Positions 1 to 9,441 are shown, numbered from the stretch's first letter. The stretch: 64,000 nucleotides of DNA from Myxococcus sp. RHSTA-1-4 (GCF_020037125.1 NZ_JAIQDG010000010.1:124001-188000), one strand, 5' to 3'. Translations and numbers: made by a program. The notes: generated by a model from the sequence alone, not told the origin.

Positions 1-903
1 AATCAGCGCCCCCATGCCGACCCCATCATCGAGGCTGATGGCCACGGGGGAGGGCACCCATCCGGTACAAAGTTCGAACAGCAGGAGCCCGAGCGCATAG
101 AGGTCGCTCTGCGCGGTCGCTGGTGCGCCAAGCCGAATCTCAGGGGCCATGTAGCGCGGAGTCCCGACGACGCCAGGCACCGCCAATGGGGGGGCGCGCT
201 CCGGGCCCACGAACGAGGCGAGGCCGAAGTCGAGCAGTTTGACCGTGCCGTCGGGCTCCAGGATGGCGTTGCCCGGCTTGAGGTCGCGGTGGAGCACACC
301 GCACTGATGCGCGGCATGCAGGCCACGAGAGAGCCCCACGGCGATGTCGAGCACGCGCTGCCAGGGGAGCGGAGGCCGCAGCTCCGCGAGGCTCTTCCCG
401 TCGACATACTCGTACACGAGATAGGGCCGCCCATCGACCTCGCCACTCCGGAACATGGTCACCACGTTCGGGTGCTTGATGCGAGCGATGGCGCACGCCT
501 CGATGGCGAAGCTCGCAAGCGTCCCCACATCGGGTTGGAGCGCGACGCAGAGTTTCAGTGCCACCCAGCGGTCCAGCGAGGTGTCGCGCGCGAGGTAGAC
601 GGCCCCCATGCCGCCCCGCCCCAACAGCCTCACCAATCTGAACTCGTCCAGCTCCAGGGGCGGCTTCCAGGTGGCGAATGGCCGTGCCGCCGTCCATTCC
701 GAATTCGACGCGCGCCCCGCCTGCATGGTGGCCACTGACGAGGCACGTCCTTGACGCGCATCGCTGCGCACGGCCGCGACCAGGAGTTCACGGCACGCGG
801 AGCACTCGGCGGCATGGCGATGGACGACGGAATTCGCCGCCGTCTCCAACCGGCCCTCGAGCAGCGCGACCACGTCTTCATCGCACAGGCAGCTTGATGG
901 CAA
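1..903 (-). CDS. Ser/Thr protein kinase with N-terminal zinc finger (partial, C-terminus beyond left edge)
   Basis: Hanks-type kinase; about 301 residues are visible and the 3' end lies outside the window. Seen: an HxxxCxxC zinc motif (H30, C34, C37) like that of ZAS anti-sigma factors, a glycine loop GRGGMGAVY, the ATP-binding Lys in VALK (K117), the catalytic loop HRDLKPGN (205-212), DFG (225-227) and the APE segment in YMAPE. All the main catalytic residues are present. The start is a TTG at 903 behind a G-rich Shine-Dalgarno (913-919); no ATG lies in frame upstream. It diverges from a sigma-70 gene, a common myxobacterial arrangement. A sensory or membrane region usually follows the kinase domain in this family but would lie off the window. 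Confidence 0.88.
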   Translation of the reverse strand, partial: MPSSCLCDEDVVALLEGRLETAANSVVHRHAAECSACRELLVAAVRSDARQGRASSVATMQAGRASNSEWTAARPFATWKPPLELDEFRLVRLLGRGGMGAVYLARDTSLDRWVALKLCVALQPDVGTLASFAIEACAIARIKHPNVVTMFRSGEVDGRPYLVYEYVDGKSLAELRPPLPWQRVLDIAVGLSRGLHAAHQCGVLHRDLKPGNAILEPDGTVKLLDFGLASFVGPERAPPLAVPGVVGTPRYMAPEIRLGAPATAQSDLYALGLLLFELCTGWVPSPVAISLDDGVGMGALI

Positions 904-1074
904 TTTCGTGCCCCCCTCGGAACACCCTGAGTGAAGACTCTCACAAAACGCGAGCCATACGGAGAGAACTGGATGCCGCCGCGGCGTGGCCACCACCTTG
1001 TGTCAGACCTCTGTGCGATTAAGCTGTAAAAATCGGCTTCTTGGATAATATGGGGTACTCAGAGGGAGGGGGGC
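904..1074. promoter_or_regulatory. divergent promoter region between kinase and sigma-factor genes
   Basis: This 171 bp gap must carry the promoters of both divergent genes. An AT-rich stretch GATAATAT (1044-1051) resembles a -10 element for the sigma gene, and the G-rich ribosome binding site at about 1063-1073 precedes its TTG start. I saw no clear -35 box and no -24/-12 promoter. Confidence 0.35.
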
Positions 1075-1962
1075 TTGGCATTCGCACCGACATTCCTCGC
1101 ACACACGGGCTGGCACGTCGAAGGGGCCGCGGACCTCGAATGCCTCGAGCGCCTGCTCCTGCGCTTCTGGCGGGAGGGCCGTGACCAATGGCCAGATATC
1201 CCCCTCTCGTCCGACGCGTTCGTTTGTCATCTCGCCGCACATTCCCCGAGGCTGGAGCCAGGGGACGACTTCGAGCGCCTCCTTGCCCAGCTCGTCCCGG
1301 GAGACCTCTACCTCGCCTGCGCTTGCGCCAGGGGCATTCCCGCCGCGCTCTCCGCCTTCGAGCGGCACCACATCGCGGACGTCCCGGCAACGCTCGCGCA
1401 CATGAAGCTCCCCGAGGCAGTGGTCGATGACATCCGTCAGCAGGTGCGCGAGCGGCTGCTGGTGCGCACCGACGAGGCGCCGAAGATAGAGGAGTACTCG
1501 GGCCGTGGTCCTCTCAGCAACTGGGTGCGGGTCGTGTCGCTGCGCACGGCCCTGAGCCTGCTGCGTACGACGCGCGAGGAGGGCTCGGTGAGCGACGCCA
1601 TCCTGGACCTGCTGCCCGACCCCGACGGGAATCCCGAAACAGAGGCCATCCAGCGGCGCTACCAGGACGAGTTCCGTCAGGCGATGGAAGATGCCTTCGC
1701 GGCGCTGCCCAGCAGGCAGAAGTACCTGCTCCGCCTCCACTTCGTGGATCGCCTGTCGACCACGAGGATTGGCGCCCTCTTCAACGTCAACCAATCCACC
1801 GCATCCAGGTGGCTGCGGACCGCGCAGCAGGAAGTTCACGACGCGACCCGGCGCATTCTCAAGGAGCGCCTGGACCTCTCCTCCCGGGAGTTCACGAGCG
1901 TCCTCCGCGCCGTCGAGAGCCAGCTCGACCTCAGCATCAGCCGCATCCTCGCCGAGGGTTGA
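1075..1962 (+). CDS. RNA polymerase sigma-70 family factor (Myxococcales type)
   Basis: A 295-residue alternative sigma factor. The C-terminal third (about residues 205-265) is a region-4 helix-turn-helix: ALPSRQKYLLRLHFVDRLS, then TRIGALFNVNQSTASRWL, the -35 recognition helix. The middle (about 120-185, around LSNWVRVVSLRTAL) looks like region 2. The long N-terminal part has no recognised domain. Length and layout match the Myxococcales-restricted sigma families often encoded next to Ser/Thr kinases. The start is a TTG at 1075 behind a strong G-rich Shine-Dalgarno. The divergent kinase carries an anti-sigma-like zinc motif, so a regulatory partnership is a reasonable inference, but nothing in the sequence proves it. 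Confidence 0.85.
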   Translation: MAFAPTFLAHTGWHVEGAADLECLERLLLRFWREGRDQWPDIPLSSDAFVCHLAAHSPRLEPGDDFERLLAQLVPGDLYLACACARGIPAALSAFERHHIADVPATLAHMKLPEAVVDDIRQQVRERLLVRTDEAPKIEEYSGRGPLSNWVRVVSLRTALSLLRTTREEGSVSDAILDLLPDPDGNPETEAIQRRYQDEFRQAMEDAFAALPSRQKYLLRLHFVDRLSTTRIGALFNVNQSTASRWLRTAQQEVHDATRRILKERLDLSSREFTSVLRAVESQLDLSISRILAEG

Positions 1963-2275
1963 CACTGGCGTTCGCCACGAAAGCCTGTCACAGCGTCAGG
2001 GAAAGTATTCACTCCTGGTGAATGTTGAAAATCTCTGCATAGCTTGACCGCGCCGAGCGTCTTTAGCCTGCGAGCATCCACCGGGAACCGGCACCTCGAA
2101 GTTGCTGTCTCGTGGAAACCCCTGTGTGCGCCCAGGGCCACACTGAATCACCTTGCACACCCCCCTCGACTACAGCCTCGGCGCCGGAGTCCGGCGGCCG
2201 CAATGGCACACGCCCACCCATGGGGTGCTCGCACACCCCGAGGGAATCCCTTACCTGCAAGCAAAAGGAACGCAT
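1963..2275. other. intergenic region upstream of subtilase gene
   Basis: These 313 bp hold no convincing gene. They are less G+C-rich than the surroundings around 2000-2045. I saw no hairpin and no clear promoter boxes. The Shine-Dalgarno of the following gene (AAGGAA) is at its right end. Confidence 0.4.
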
Positions 2276-3664
2276 ATGCCGACAAGACAGACACGTGATG
2301 GCCGCGCCCCGGTGGCGAGGAGCCAGGTCCTGCCGCTGATGGGCATGCTCGCGCTGACCCTGGGCGGCTGTGCGGAGCAGGGCCTCCAGGACACGAGCAC
2401 GCCTCCGGAAAGGCTGGTCAGCCGCGTCGCGCCGCTGAACAAGGCTCCGGCGGGGCTGAGCGTTCCCGGAGAGTACCTCGTGGTCTTCGAGGCGGAGGTC
2501 GGCACGTCGGCAATCGACACCGCGGCGGCCGAAGTCGCCCAGGCCGGCGGGGACAACGCGCTGATGTACCAGTACTCCATCATCCCGGGGTTCGCCGCGA
2601 CGCTGGATGCGACGGAGCTCGACAAGCTCCTCAACAACCCGAGCGTGGCCTACATCGAGGAGAACGCGGTCGTCGGCCTCGGCACCACCTCTCCCAGTCC
2701 GGCTGACGGCATCGACCGCACGGACCAGCGTCTGGGGCGCGACGGGAGCTACGATGACCACGGCCGCAACGGCGCCGGGGTCCACCTCTACGTCCTCGAC
2801 ACCGGCATCAACACCCGGCACTCCGAGTTCACCGGCCGCATCGGCAATGGCTTCACCGCCGTCAACGACGGCCGCGGCGTCGAGGACTGCCATGGCCACG
2901 GCACGCACGTGAGCAGCACGGCCGCGGGCACCCTCTACGGCATGGCCAAGCAGGCCCGAATCCATCCCGTGCGGGTGCTGGGCTGTGGTGGCTCGGGAAG
3001 CTGGGCCGGCGTCATCGCGGGCCTGGATTTCGCCCGTACCGACTGCCGGAACCAGAACGGGCCCTGCGTGGCCAACCTGAGCCTGAGTGGCGGACAGACT
3101 CCAACCGCCAACGCCGCGGTCGCCAATGCCGTGAACGCGGGGGTGACCGTCGTGGTCGCCGCGGGCAATGACAACGTGGACGCCTGCACCCGCTCGCCCG
3201 CGAGCGAGCCCTCGGCCATCACCGTGGCCGCCACCGACGACGCCGACCGGCGCGCGTGGTTCTCCAACTGGGGCAACTGCGTGGACATCTTCGCCCCTGG
3301 CGTGAGCATCCTCGGCGCCTGGGTTGGCGGCACCACGGCCACCGCCTCCATCGACGGCACGTCCATGGCCAGCCCCCACGTCGCGGGCGCCGCGGCCCAG
3401 TACCTGACCGACCATCGCGATGCCCGGCCCAACCAGGTCGAAGCCAACGTCGAGGGCTCCGCGAGCCTCAACTGCGTCTCGGATGTCCGGGGCTCGCCCA
3501 ACTCCTTCCTCTTCAATGACCTGAACCAGGGCAACTACTACTGCAACAACACAACCGCGAGCTGCAAGGGCCTGTGTGGCGGCCCCGGGTACGGCTGCTT
3601 CTGCGAGGAGAGCTGCGTGCTCTACAACGACTGCTGCCCTGACTACGCCGAGGTCTGCAAGTGA
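2276..3664 (+). CDS. S8 family serine protease (subtilase, proteinase K-like) with somatomedin-B-like C-terminal domain
   Basis: An exported subtilisin-like endopeptidase of 462 residues. Order: a signal peptide with a possible lipobox (LGGC, C32); an I9-type inhibitor propeptide (about 60-135, GEYLVVF...VAYIEENAV); and the catalytic domain with D175 (VLDTGIN), H208 (GHGTHV) and S363 (GTSMASPH). The last 33 residues (430-462) have eight cysteines spaced as in somatomedin-B domains, ending CC-x4/5-EVC. The ATG at 2276 was chosen because AAGGAA precedes it and a signal peptide follows at once; an in-frame start at 2153 would add a long unlikely leader. It is the first of four exported proteins on this strand. 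Confidence 0.92.
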   Translation: MPTRQTRDGRAPVARSQVLPLMGMLALTLGGCAEQGLQDTSTPPERLVSRVAPLNKAPAGLSVPGEYLVVFEAEVGTSAIDTAAAEVAQAGGDNALMYQYSIIPGFAATLDATELDKLLNNPSVAYIEENAVVGLGTTSPSPADGIDRTDQRLGRDGSYDDHGRNGAGVHLYVLDTGINTRHSEFTGRIGNGFTAVNDGRGVEDCHGHGTHVSSTAAGTLYGMAKQARIHPVRVLGCGGSGSWAGVIAGLDFARTDCRNQNGPCVANLSLSGGQTPTANAAVANAVNAGVTVVVAAGNDNVDACTRSPASEPSAITVAATDDADRRAWFSNWGNCVDIFAPGVSILGAWVGGTTATASIDGTSMASPHVAGAAAQYLTDHRDARPNQVEANVEGSASLNCVSDVRGSPNSFLFNDLNQGNYYCNNTTASCKGLCGGPGYGCFCEESCVLYNDCCPDYAEVCK

Positions 3665-3717
3665 TGTGAAGCCGTTTCCGCGTCCCCATCCAATTGTCTG
3701 AGTAGAGGAGGTGCAAC

Positions 3718-5583
3718 ATGATGCGAATGCGCCGTTATCTGGTCGTGGGCAGCGCCATCGCCGGTACCTGTCTGAGCCTGCTGTCTGGCTGCACGTCGAA
3801 CCCACAGGAGTCGATGCCGGAGTTCCACGGCCGCAACCAGCAGGGGGTTGGAGAGCCGGGCCGCCTGTCCAAGGCCGAGTGGGCCACCTACATCGCTGAC
3901 CAGCAGTACCTGCACGGCATCGCCAAACCGAACGTCCGCATCCGCCTGAACATGGCGGATGAGGCCCAGTACCGGTTCGCCATGGCGCGGCTCAAGCTCG
4001 CGGGCAAGACGCCGGAGAACTCGCCCTACCTGTTCAAGGTCCTGGCGCAGCGGCGCCAGGACCACCTGGCCCAGGGCTACAAGCCGGGGCTCCTGCCCAT
4101 GGCGGCGAACACCCTCGAGGGCACGGCCGAAATCCAGGAGATGCACGTCATCGAGCAGGCCAGCACCGGTGAGACGACCTCGGCCGCCAATGACGGCCTG
4201 GGCACCGCGACCTCCACCTTCCCCGGCGGCGCCGTCTACACCTACGTCGACACCAGCTACACCGACTCGAGTGGCTTCGCGCTGGGAGACCTGGCCTGGA
4301 GCGAGGAGTTCGACGGTGGCTACAACGTCACCGTGAATGCCACGGGCAACCTGGCCCTGACGACCCTCAAGCGGTACCGGGTCTCGTCCTACAAGGTCGA
4401 GGAGGATCAAGCCGGGAATGTCAATGATTCCTATCTCTTCACCGACGTCGGCCTCGAAAGCGGGCCCGTCGTCAATGAGGCGCCCCGCCTGAGCGCGCTC
4501 ACGGTCCTCGCCCCGCTCGACGTCGCGTTCAACGACAACCTCATCTCGGTGTGTCTGAACCGGACCTGGACGCAGGACTGCGACTATGACCTGACGGGCA
4601 ACGCGACCTCTGTCAAGCTGCCGCTGAAGGGCTCCATCGCCGTCACCAGCAGTCACGTCTTCGACGACGCGGCCATCAACCAGCTCAAGACGGACCTGAA
4701 CCTGGGGCTGGCGCGTCCCGACGCCGGGCACCTCAAGCTGATTCTCACCAACGTGGGCGGAGGCTGTGACGTCACCGACGGCAACACGCTCGTGTCGAAG
4801 ATGAGCCAGTTCTGGAACCGCGTCACCCTGAGCGCGGACAAGAAGACCTTCTCCTGGGACCTGACCGGCACCAACGCCGCGTTCTTCGACGATGGCTGCC
4901 GTCAGGTGCAGGACTCGGCCAAGCTGACCGCGTTCATCACGCTGCCCCTCATCTCGGCCGGCACGAAGTACCGCTCCTCCATCACCCTGAGCAACGACCC
5001 GGCGGCCGTCCGGCCGGACTACGTCTTCAAGAAGATCACCATCACCAACAGCTGCCTGGCGGAGGGCACCGAAATCGAGATGGCGGAGGGCAAGGCGACC
5101 ACCATCGAGTCCGTGAAGGCGGGCGACTCCGTGTCCAATCCCTACAACCCGTCCCTGACGGTCATGGACACGGCCGTGGGCATCGAGACGACGCCGATGG
5201 TGCGCATCCGCAACGAGGCTGGCCGCACCCTGCTGATGACCGAGATGCACCCCATCCAGGTCGTGGCGCGCGGCATGGTCCAGGCCCGCGAGCTGAAGAA
5301 GGGTGACCTGGTCATGACCAGGGCGGGGCCCAGCAAGCTCACCGAGGTGAGCCGCGAGGCCTTCAGCGGCAAGGTCTACAACCTCAAGGTCGGCTCGGTG
5401 GCGGAGAAGTCCACCCTCGGCGAGGACCAGACCGTGGTGTACGCCAACGGCTTCATGGTGGGCGACGGTCAAATCCAGAAGAAGTACGAGTCCATCGCCA
5501 TGACCCGGAAGAGCGGTGACATGCTGGCCCGGCTGCCGAGCCGGTGGCACCGCGACTACCTGCTGTCGCTCCAGCGCAAGTAA
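3718..5583 (+). CDS. lipoprotein with C-terminal Hint (hedgehog/intein-like) domain
   Basis: A 621-residue lipoprotein. Signal peptide and lipobox LLSGC precede an N-terminal region of about 410 residues that I do not recognise. The C-terminal part, from C446, is a Hint domain: SCLAEGTEIEM at its start, IESVKAGDSV, the block-B motif TEMH (T508, H511), AREL-KKGD, FSGKVYNLKV and YANGFMVGDG. C446 and T508/H511 are the residues needed for the first acyl-shift step of protein autoprocessing. A terminal His-Asn pair typical of splicing inteins is not seen; ANG stands near the expected place, so cleavage is more likely than splicing. The start ATG follows AGGAGGTG. The gene lies 53 bp after the subtilase gene and may be co-transcribed with it. 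Confidence 0.85.
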   Translation: MMRMRRYLVVGSAIAGTCLSLLSGCTSNPQESMPEFHGRNQQGVGEPGRLSKAEWATYIADQQYLHGIAKPNVRIRLNMADEAQYRFAMARLKLAGKTPENSPYLFKVLAQRRQDHLAQGYKPGLLPMAANTLEGTAEIQEMHVIEQASTGETTSAANDGLGTATSTFPGGAVYTYVDTSYTDSSGFALGDLAWSEEFDGGYNVTVNATGNLALTTLKRYRVSSYKVEEDQAGNVNDSYLFTDVGLESGPVVNEAPRLSALTVLAPLDVAFNDNLISVCLNRTWTQDCDYDLTGNATSVKLPLKGSIAVTSSHVFDDAAINQLKTDLNLGLARPDAGHLKLILTNVGGGCDVTDGNTLVSKMSQFWNRVTLSADKKTFSWDLTGTNAAFFDDGCRQVQDSAKLTAFITLPLISAGTKYRSSITLSNDPAAVRPDYVFKKITITNSCLAEGTEIEMAEGKATTIESVKAGDSVSNPYNPSLTVMDTAVGIETTPMVRIRNEAGRTLLMTEMHPIQVVARGMVQARELKKGDLVMTRAGPSKLTEVSREAFSGKVYNLKVGSVAEKSTLGEDQTVVYANGFMVGDGQIQKKYESIAMTRKSGDMLARLPSRWHRDYLLSLQRK

Positions 5584-5656
5584 CGGGTCTCCTCATCCGC
5601 GGGAGCCCGCACCGGCGAGCCTCGTGCCGTGCTTCAGGTTCGCCCCAGGTATCGAC

Positions 5657-5697
5657 CGGCCACCCTTCAGGAAACCGAGGGGTGGCCGCGCCCTTTG
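5657..5697 (+). terminator. probable rho-independent terminator after the Hint lipoprotein gene
   Basis: Perfect 9-bp inverted repeat CGGCCACCC (5657-5665) / GGGTGGCCG (5680-5688) with a 14-nt loop, followed by CGCCCTTTGT. Confidence 0.6.
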
Positions 5698-5745
5698 TCA
5701 TCCGCGCCGTATGACTCACCAGCCCAACGCCACGGAGTGAACCTG

Positions 5746-8700
5746 ATGCAGATGCGCACCGTCTTCCTGCTCCCGTTCCTCGTCGCACTCGCAGCCGCGT
5801 GTGGGGACGCCGCTACCCAGCCCGCGGCCGCCGCCGCCCCACAGGTCAGGGCGCTCAGTGCGGAGGCCCTGGCCGAGCGCCAGCGCATCGCGAGTCAGCA
5901 CCTGGCGAAGCCCGCCGCGGCCGTGGCCTCGCTCGCCACGGCGGCGGAGATTGTCACCGCCCTGGACCTTCCTCCCGGCATGGTGACCAGCTCCACCCTC
6001 ACCGCCGCGAACCCCCAGGCGGCCATGGTGGCCCCCGAGTTCGGCAACATCAAGCCACGCAAGGGCAACTCGCTGCTCATCATGAGCACGGGCAACATCA
6101 ACGTCGCCAACCTCCCGGAGCCGGGAACGGACTATCCGCCCGCGGGAGAGGATGGGGACTCCGTCGTCTTCCGGGTCTCACTCAACGTGCCCCGCGGCAG
6201 CAACCGCCTGTCTTTCGACTTCAGGTTCCTGAGCGCCGAGTCGCCTGAGTTCGTCGGCACTTCCTTCAACGACACGTTCACGGTGCGCGTCATCGACGGC
6301 TTCGGGACGCGTGAAGCTGGCATGGCGTCGGTGAACAGCTCCATCTTCTATGACGTGTCATCCACGCGTGCGGCGGGCACCGGGTTCGACACGTTGTTCG
6401 CCGATGACCCATGGGGCGTCGACTTCTTCCCGGCTTCCTACCCACCTGAAGTCCTGTTGTTCCCGGACGCGGGAATCACCGACTTCCGGACCGTCAACGT
6501 GGAGGTGTCCAGCGGAGGGACGGTTACGCTCGAGTTCGAGATTCGCGACCTGGGGGACGGAGTCCTCGACTCCACGGTGGTCGTCGACAACATCTCCTTC
6601 ACGGGCATGGAGGTGGTCGACCCGAACCCGAAGCTCATCCACGAGTTCCTGGGCACCGTCGTGACGGACCCCGGACAGCTCAGTGGCACCGAGGGAATTC
6701 CACCCGTTCAGTACGTGGCGGCTGACGGTGTCACGCAGGTCCTGGTCCGCGCCAAGGTCCCCGGCCCCGGCCAGATGACGTTCTCCCTGGTGGGCGGCAC
6801 CAGCCCCACGAGCGGCGGGCTCGGTGCGGTGGGAACCTCCACCCGCGCCAGCACGGTCACCGTGGACACCGTCCTTGCCGGACCCGGAACGCACTACGCC
6901 TTCGCGCTGTACACGAGTCCCCCGGACTTCGATATCGGCGGCTTCGCGAACGTCTCGAGCCGCCCCATCAGCATCTCCGGACAGTACACTCCCACCACCG
7001 GCACCGGCTTCACGAGCCAGGTGGGGCTCACCATCGTCCGCCCGCCGCTGGTGCTCGTTCACGACATCTGGTCCAGCTGCGCCGCCTGGAGTGGAACCAA
7101 CGGAATCGCCGCGAGCAGCCTCTTCGAGGTGACCTGCGCCGACTACTCCGCGACGAGCGCGGCCAGTCTCGACTCCGAGTCCAACCGGCTCGCGCTCCCG
7201 GACGCCATCAAGGAGGCCCTCCTGGAGATGCGCCTGCGGCAGACCGCTGTCACCCAGGTGGACGTCATCGGCCATGGCATGGGTGGGCTCCTGGCTCGCA
7301 AGTACGTGGATTGGCCCAACTATCGCAGCTTCACCAACTTCGACTCGGGCTCCATCAACCGGCTCATCACCATGAATACCCCCCATGTCGGCACACGCAT
7401 GGCGGACGAAATCGTGAAGATGCGCGAATTCCTCAAGGTGGACCATCCGGAGGTCTGGAACGGGCTCCGCGACCTGCTCGCCGTCAACGGGACTCCCGTC
7501 GAAGTCGCCGGGGGGACGGCCCTCGACGAGCTCCTCACGACGCCCGCATCACCCATCAACAACATCAAGCAGACCGCTGTGCCAACGCATGTCATGGTCA
7601 GCAATGGCGCACAGACCATCGCTCGCACGCAGACCATGGCGTTGTTCCCGGCCAGGTTCAGGATTCTGTATGACAATATCGAACGGCACCATGAATTGAC
7701 GTTCGGGGCCACCGCTATGGTCCGGCAGAAGCTCATTCTCGGTGTGGACAGCATGTTGTTCTGTGGAGACCCGCATGACGGCCTGGTGGCCGATGCGGAT
7801 CAACGGGGCGGTGTGACAGTCGACGCTGTCTCTTCCTTCGCGGTGAGTCAGTCGAATATCGACAGTGATCACTTCGAGCTCACGAACGACCTCCTGCATC
7901 GCAACAGGCTCACCGAATTGCTCAACAGCCCTGTTGGCGGCACGTCCTTCGTGCAGGCCCTTCCCAGCCCGTCCACGCTCCCCCGTGTGAACGGCTGCGG
8001 CGCCCTCACCGTGGGGGCAGCGGGCTCCGCTGACCTCGCGAAGGTGGAGCCCCGCTACGAGGACGGTGTGGACTGGTCCAGTGGCGTCCCCTCGCTCGCG
8101 GGCAACCTGGTCATCACCTCGCCGGCCCCCGGCACCCAGGTCACCCCGGGCGGCACGGTGACGGTGTCGGTCGCTGGCACGGCGGGATTCCAGCCGGCGA
8201 CGGTGTTCATCCTGGGGGGAGGCAACGCGGTCATCATCGAGGCGGCTCCGTTCTCGGCGCAGTTCCAGGTTCCGCAGCAGGCCATCGGCTCGCTCGAGCT
8301 CGCTGCCTTCGGCATCGACGCCCAGGGAATGATTCAGTCCTCTCCGCGCGTCGTCCTGCCCGTGGTTTCGTCGGCCCAGTTGAGCTCCATCCAGGTCCTC
8401 AACGGGGATGCCACCCTTGGCGGCCCGGGCTCGAAGCGGAAGCTCGTGGTGAGTGGCAGGTACACCGACGGCGTGACGCGAGACATCACCTCGCCGGCCC
8501 TGGGAACCGTGTACTCGACCTCGAACCCCAGCATCGCCACCATCACCCCGGATGGAACCCTGACGGGCATCAGCGCGGGAATCGCCACCATCACCGTGCG
8601 CAACGGGGCGGTCTTCACCAGCATCACCGTCACGGTCGGCACCGAGAGCACCGCTCAATGCCTCGAAGTCCGCCTTGGCGAGTACAACCTCTTCGTCCTC

Positions 8701-9417
8701 GAGGACTACCTGCAAGGGAATGAAGTCCGGGGCAAGGTGGCCGCTGGCCGCAACATCTCCCTGGAGAACTTCTCCGTCGGCGCGATGCTCGCCGAGGGCG
8801 ACACCTCCAACGTGCTGGTGGCGGGTGGGAACCTCTATCTCCACAACGGCAGCGTCTGGGGTGACACCCGGTACGGAGGGGCGCTCACGACCGGCACGAA
8901 CGTCACCTATCCTCGCGGCACGGTGGCACGCGGAACCCCCATCAGCTTCGCCTCGCGCGCCAGCTCGCTGCAGACGCTCTCCTCCGAGCTCGCCGTCCTT
9001 CCCGCCAATGGCACCACCACGCTGGAGTCGTGGGGAGGCATCACGCTCAAGGGCACCGACCCCAAGGTGAATGTCTTCAACGTGAATGCCAGCGCCTTCA
9101 CGGGGGCCGTCCTGCTCTCCATCGAGGCCCCCGCGGACTCCCTGGCCGTCATCAACGTCCGAGGCACCTCGGCGCTGTTCACCAACTTTGGCCATGTCTT
9201 CAGCGGCGGCATCGATGAGCGCGGCGTCCTCTTCAATTTCCCAGACGCCACCACCCTCACTGCCTATGGGTATGGTTTCTACGGTACGGTTCTTGCTCCC
9301 AAGGCCAATGTCACCTTCAATGACGGGAGCTGGGTGGGGGGGATGTACGCGCGCTCACTGAAGGGCAACGCAGTCGGGCACATCGCCCGTCTGCGGGATA
9401 CAGACATCTGCAAGTGA
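5746..9417 (+). CDS. large lipoprotein: lipase-like alpha/beta-hydrolase core with Big_2 and choice-of-anchor domains
   Basis: A 1223-residue exported protein. Order: lipoprotein signal (LVALAAACG); a choice-of-anchor-L-like beta domain (about 60-290); an alpha/beta-hydrolase region (about 440-720) with LVLVHDIWSS, VDVIGHGMGGLLARKYVD, MNTPHVGTRMAD and a possible acid/His pair at DPHDG and SDHFEL (H709); a Big_2 domain (about 885-975); and a choice-of-anchor-A-like adhesive domain (978-1223). Where lipases have GHSMGG this protein has GHGMGG: the codon at 7276 is GGC, so residue 511 is Gly, not the nucleophile Ser. It may therefore be a non-catalytic lipid-binding or adhesive protein. The ATG at 5746 follows GGAG at 5734-5737; GTG 5737 is an alternative. 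Confidence 0.85.
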   Translation: MQMRTVFLLPFLVALAAACGDAATQPAAAAAPQVRALSAEALAERQRIASQHLAKPAAAVASLATAAEIVTALDLPPGMVTSSTLTAANPQAAMVAPEFGNIKPRKGNSLLIMSTGNINVANLPEPGTDYPPAGEDGDSVVFRVSLNVPRGSNRLSFDFRFLSAESPEFVGTSFNDTFTVRVIDGFGTREAGMASVNSSIFYDVSSTRAAGTGFDTLFADDPWGVDFFPASYPPEVLLFPDAGITDFRTVNVEVSSGGTVTLEFEIRDLGDGVLDSTVVVDNISFTGMEVVDPNPKLIHEFLGTVVTDPGQLSGTEGIPPVQYVAADGVTQVLVRAKVPGPGQMTFSLVGGTSPTSGGLGAVGTSTRASTVTVDTVLAGPGTHYAFALYTSPPDFDIGGFANVSSRPISISGQYTPTTGTGFTSQVGLTIVRPPLVLVHDIWSSCAAWSGTNGIAASSLFEVTCADYSATSAASLDSESNRLALPDAIKEALLEMRLRQTAVTQVDVIGHGMGGLLARKYVDWPNYRSFTNFDSGSINRLITMNTPHVGTRMADEIVKMREFLKVDHPEVWNGLRDLLAVNGTPVEVAGGTALDELLTTPASPINNIKQTAVPTHVMVSNGAQTIARTQTMALFPARFRILYDNIERHHELTFGATAMVRQKLILGVDSMLFCGDPHDGLVADADQRGGVTVDAVSSFAVSQSNIDSDHFELTNDLLHRNRLTELLNSPVGGTSFVQALPSPSTLPRVNGCGALTVGAAGSADLAKVEPRYEDGVDWSSGVPSLAGNLVITSPAPGTQVTPGGTVTVSVAGTAGFQPATVFILGGGNAVIIEAAPFSAQFQVPQQAIGSLELAAFGIDAQGMIQSSPRVVLPVVSSAQLSSIQVLNGDATLGGPGSKRKLVVSGRYTDGVTRDITSPALGTVYSTSNPSIATITPDGTLTGISAGIATITVRNGAVFTSITVTVGTESTAQCLEVRLGEYNLFVLEDYLQGNEVRGKVAAGRNISLENFSVGAMLAEGDTSNVLVAGGNLYLHNGSVWGDTRYGGALTTGTNVTYPRGTVARGTPISFASRASSLQTLSSELAVLPANGTTTLESWGGITLKGTDPKVNVFNVNASAFTGAVLLSIEAPADSLAVINVRGTSALFTNFGHVFSGGIDERGVLFNFPDATTLTAYGYGFYGTVLAPKANVTFNDGSWVGGMYARSLKGNAVGHIARLRDTDICK

Positions 9418-9423
9418 TGGCGG

Positions 9424-9441
9424 GCCTCGGAATTCCGAGGC
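9424..9441. repeat. 18-bp perfect palindrome
   Basis: GCCTCGGAATTCCGAGGC, fully symmetrical with no loop, in the 48-bp gap between the choice-of-anchor protein gene and the M36 peptidase gene. It could be an operator or the stem of a weak terminator; no T-run follows. Confidence 0.5.

Noticed and set aside
2206-2234. Sigma-54 promoter starting TGGCAC before the subtilase
   Set aside because: The -12 half (TTGC) is missing at the required distance.
3643-5550. Long open frame on the minus strand (635 codons) opposite the Hint lipoprotein
   Set aside because: Composition is His/Gly/Arg/Val-rich without any domain; it mirrors the GC-rich third positions of the real + strand gene, which has a signal peptide and Hint motifs.
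9424-9441. Insertion-sequence end or attachment site
   Set aside because: The palindrome has no partner copy, target duplication or integrase in the window.
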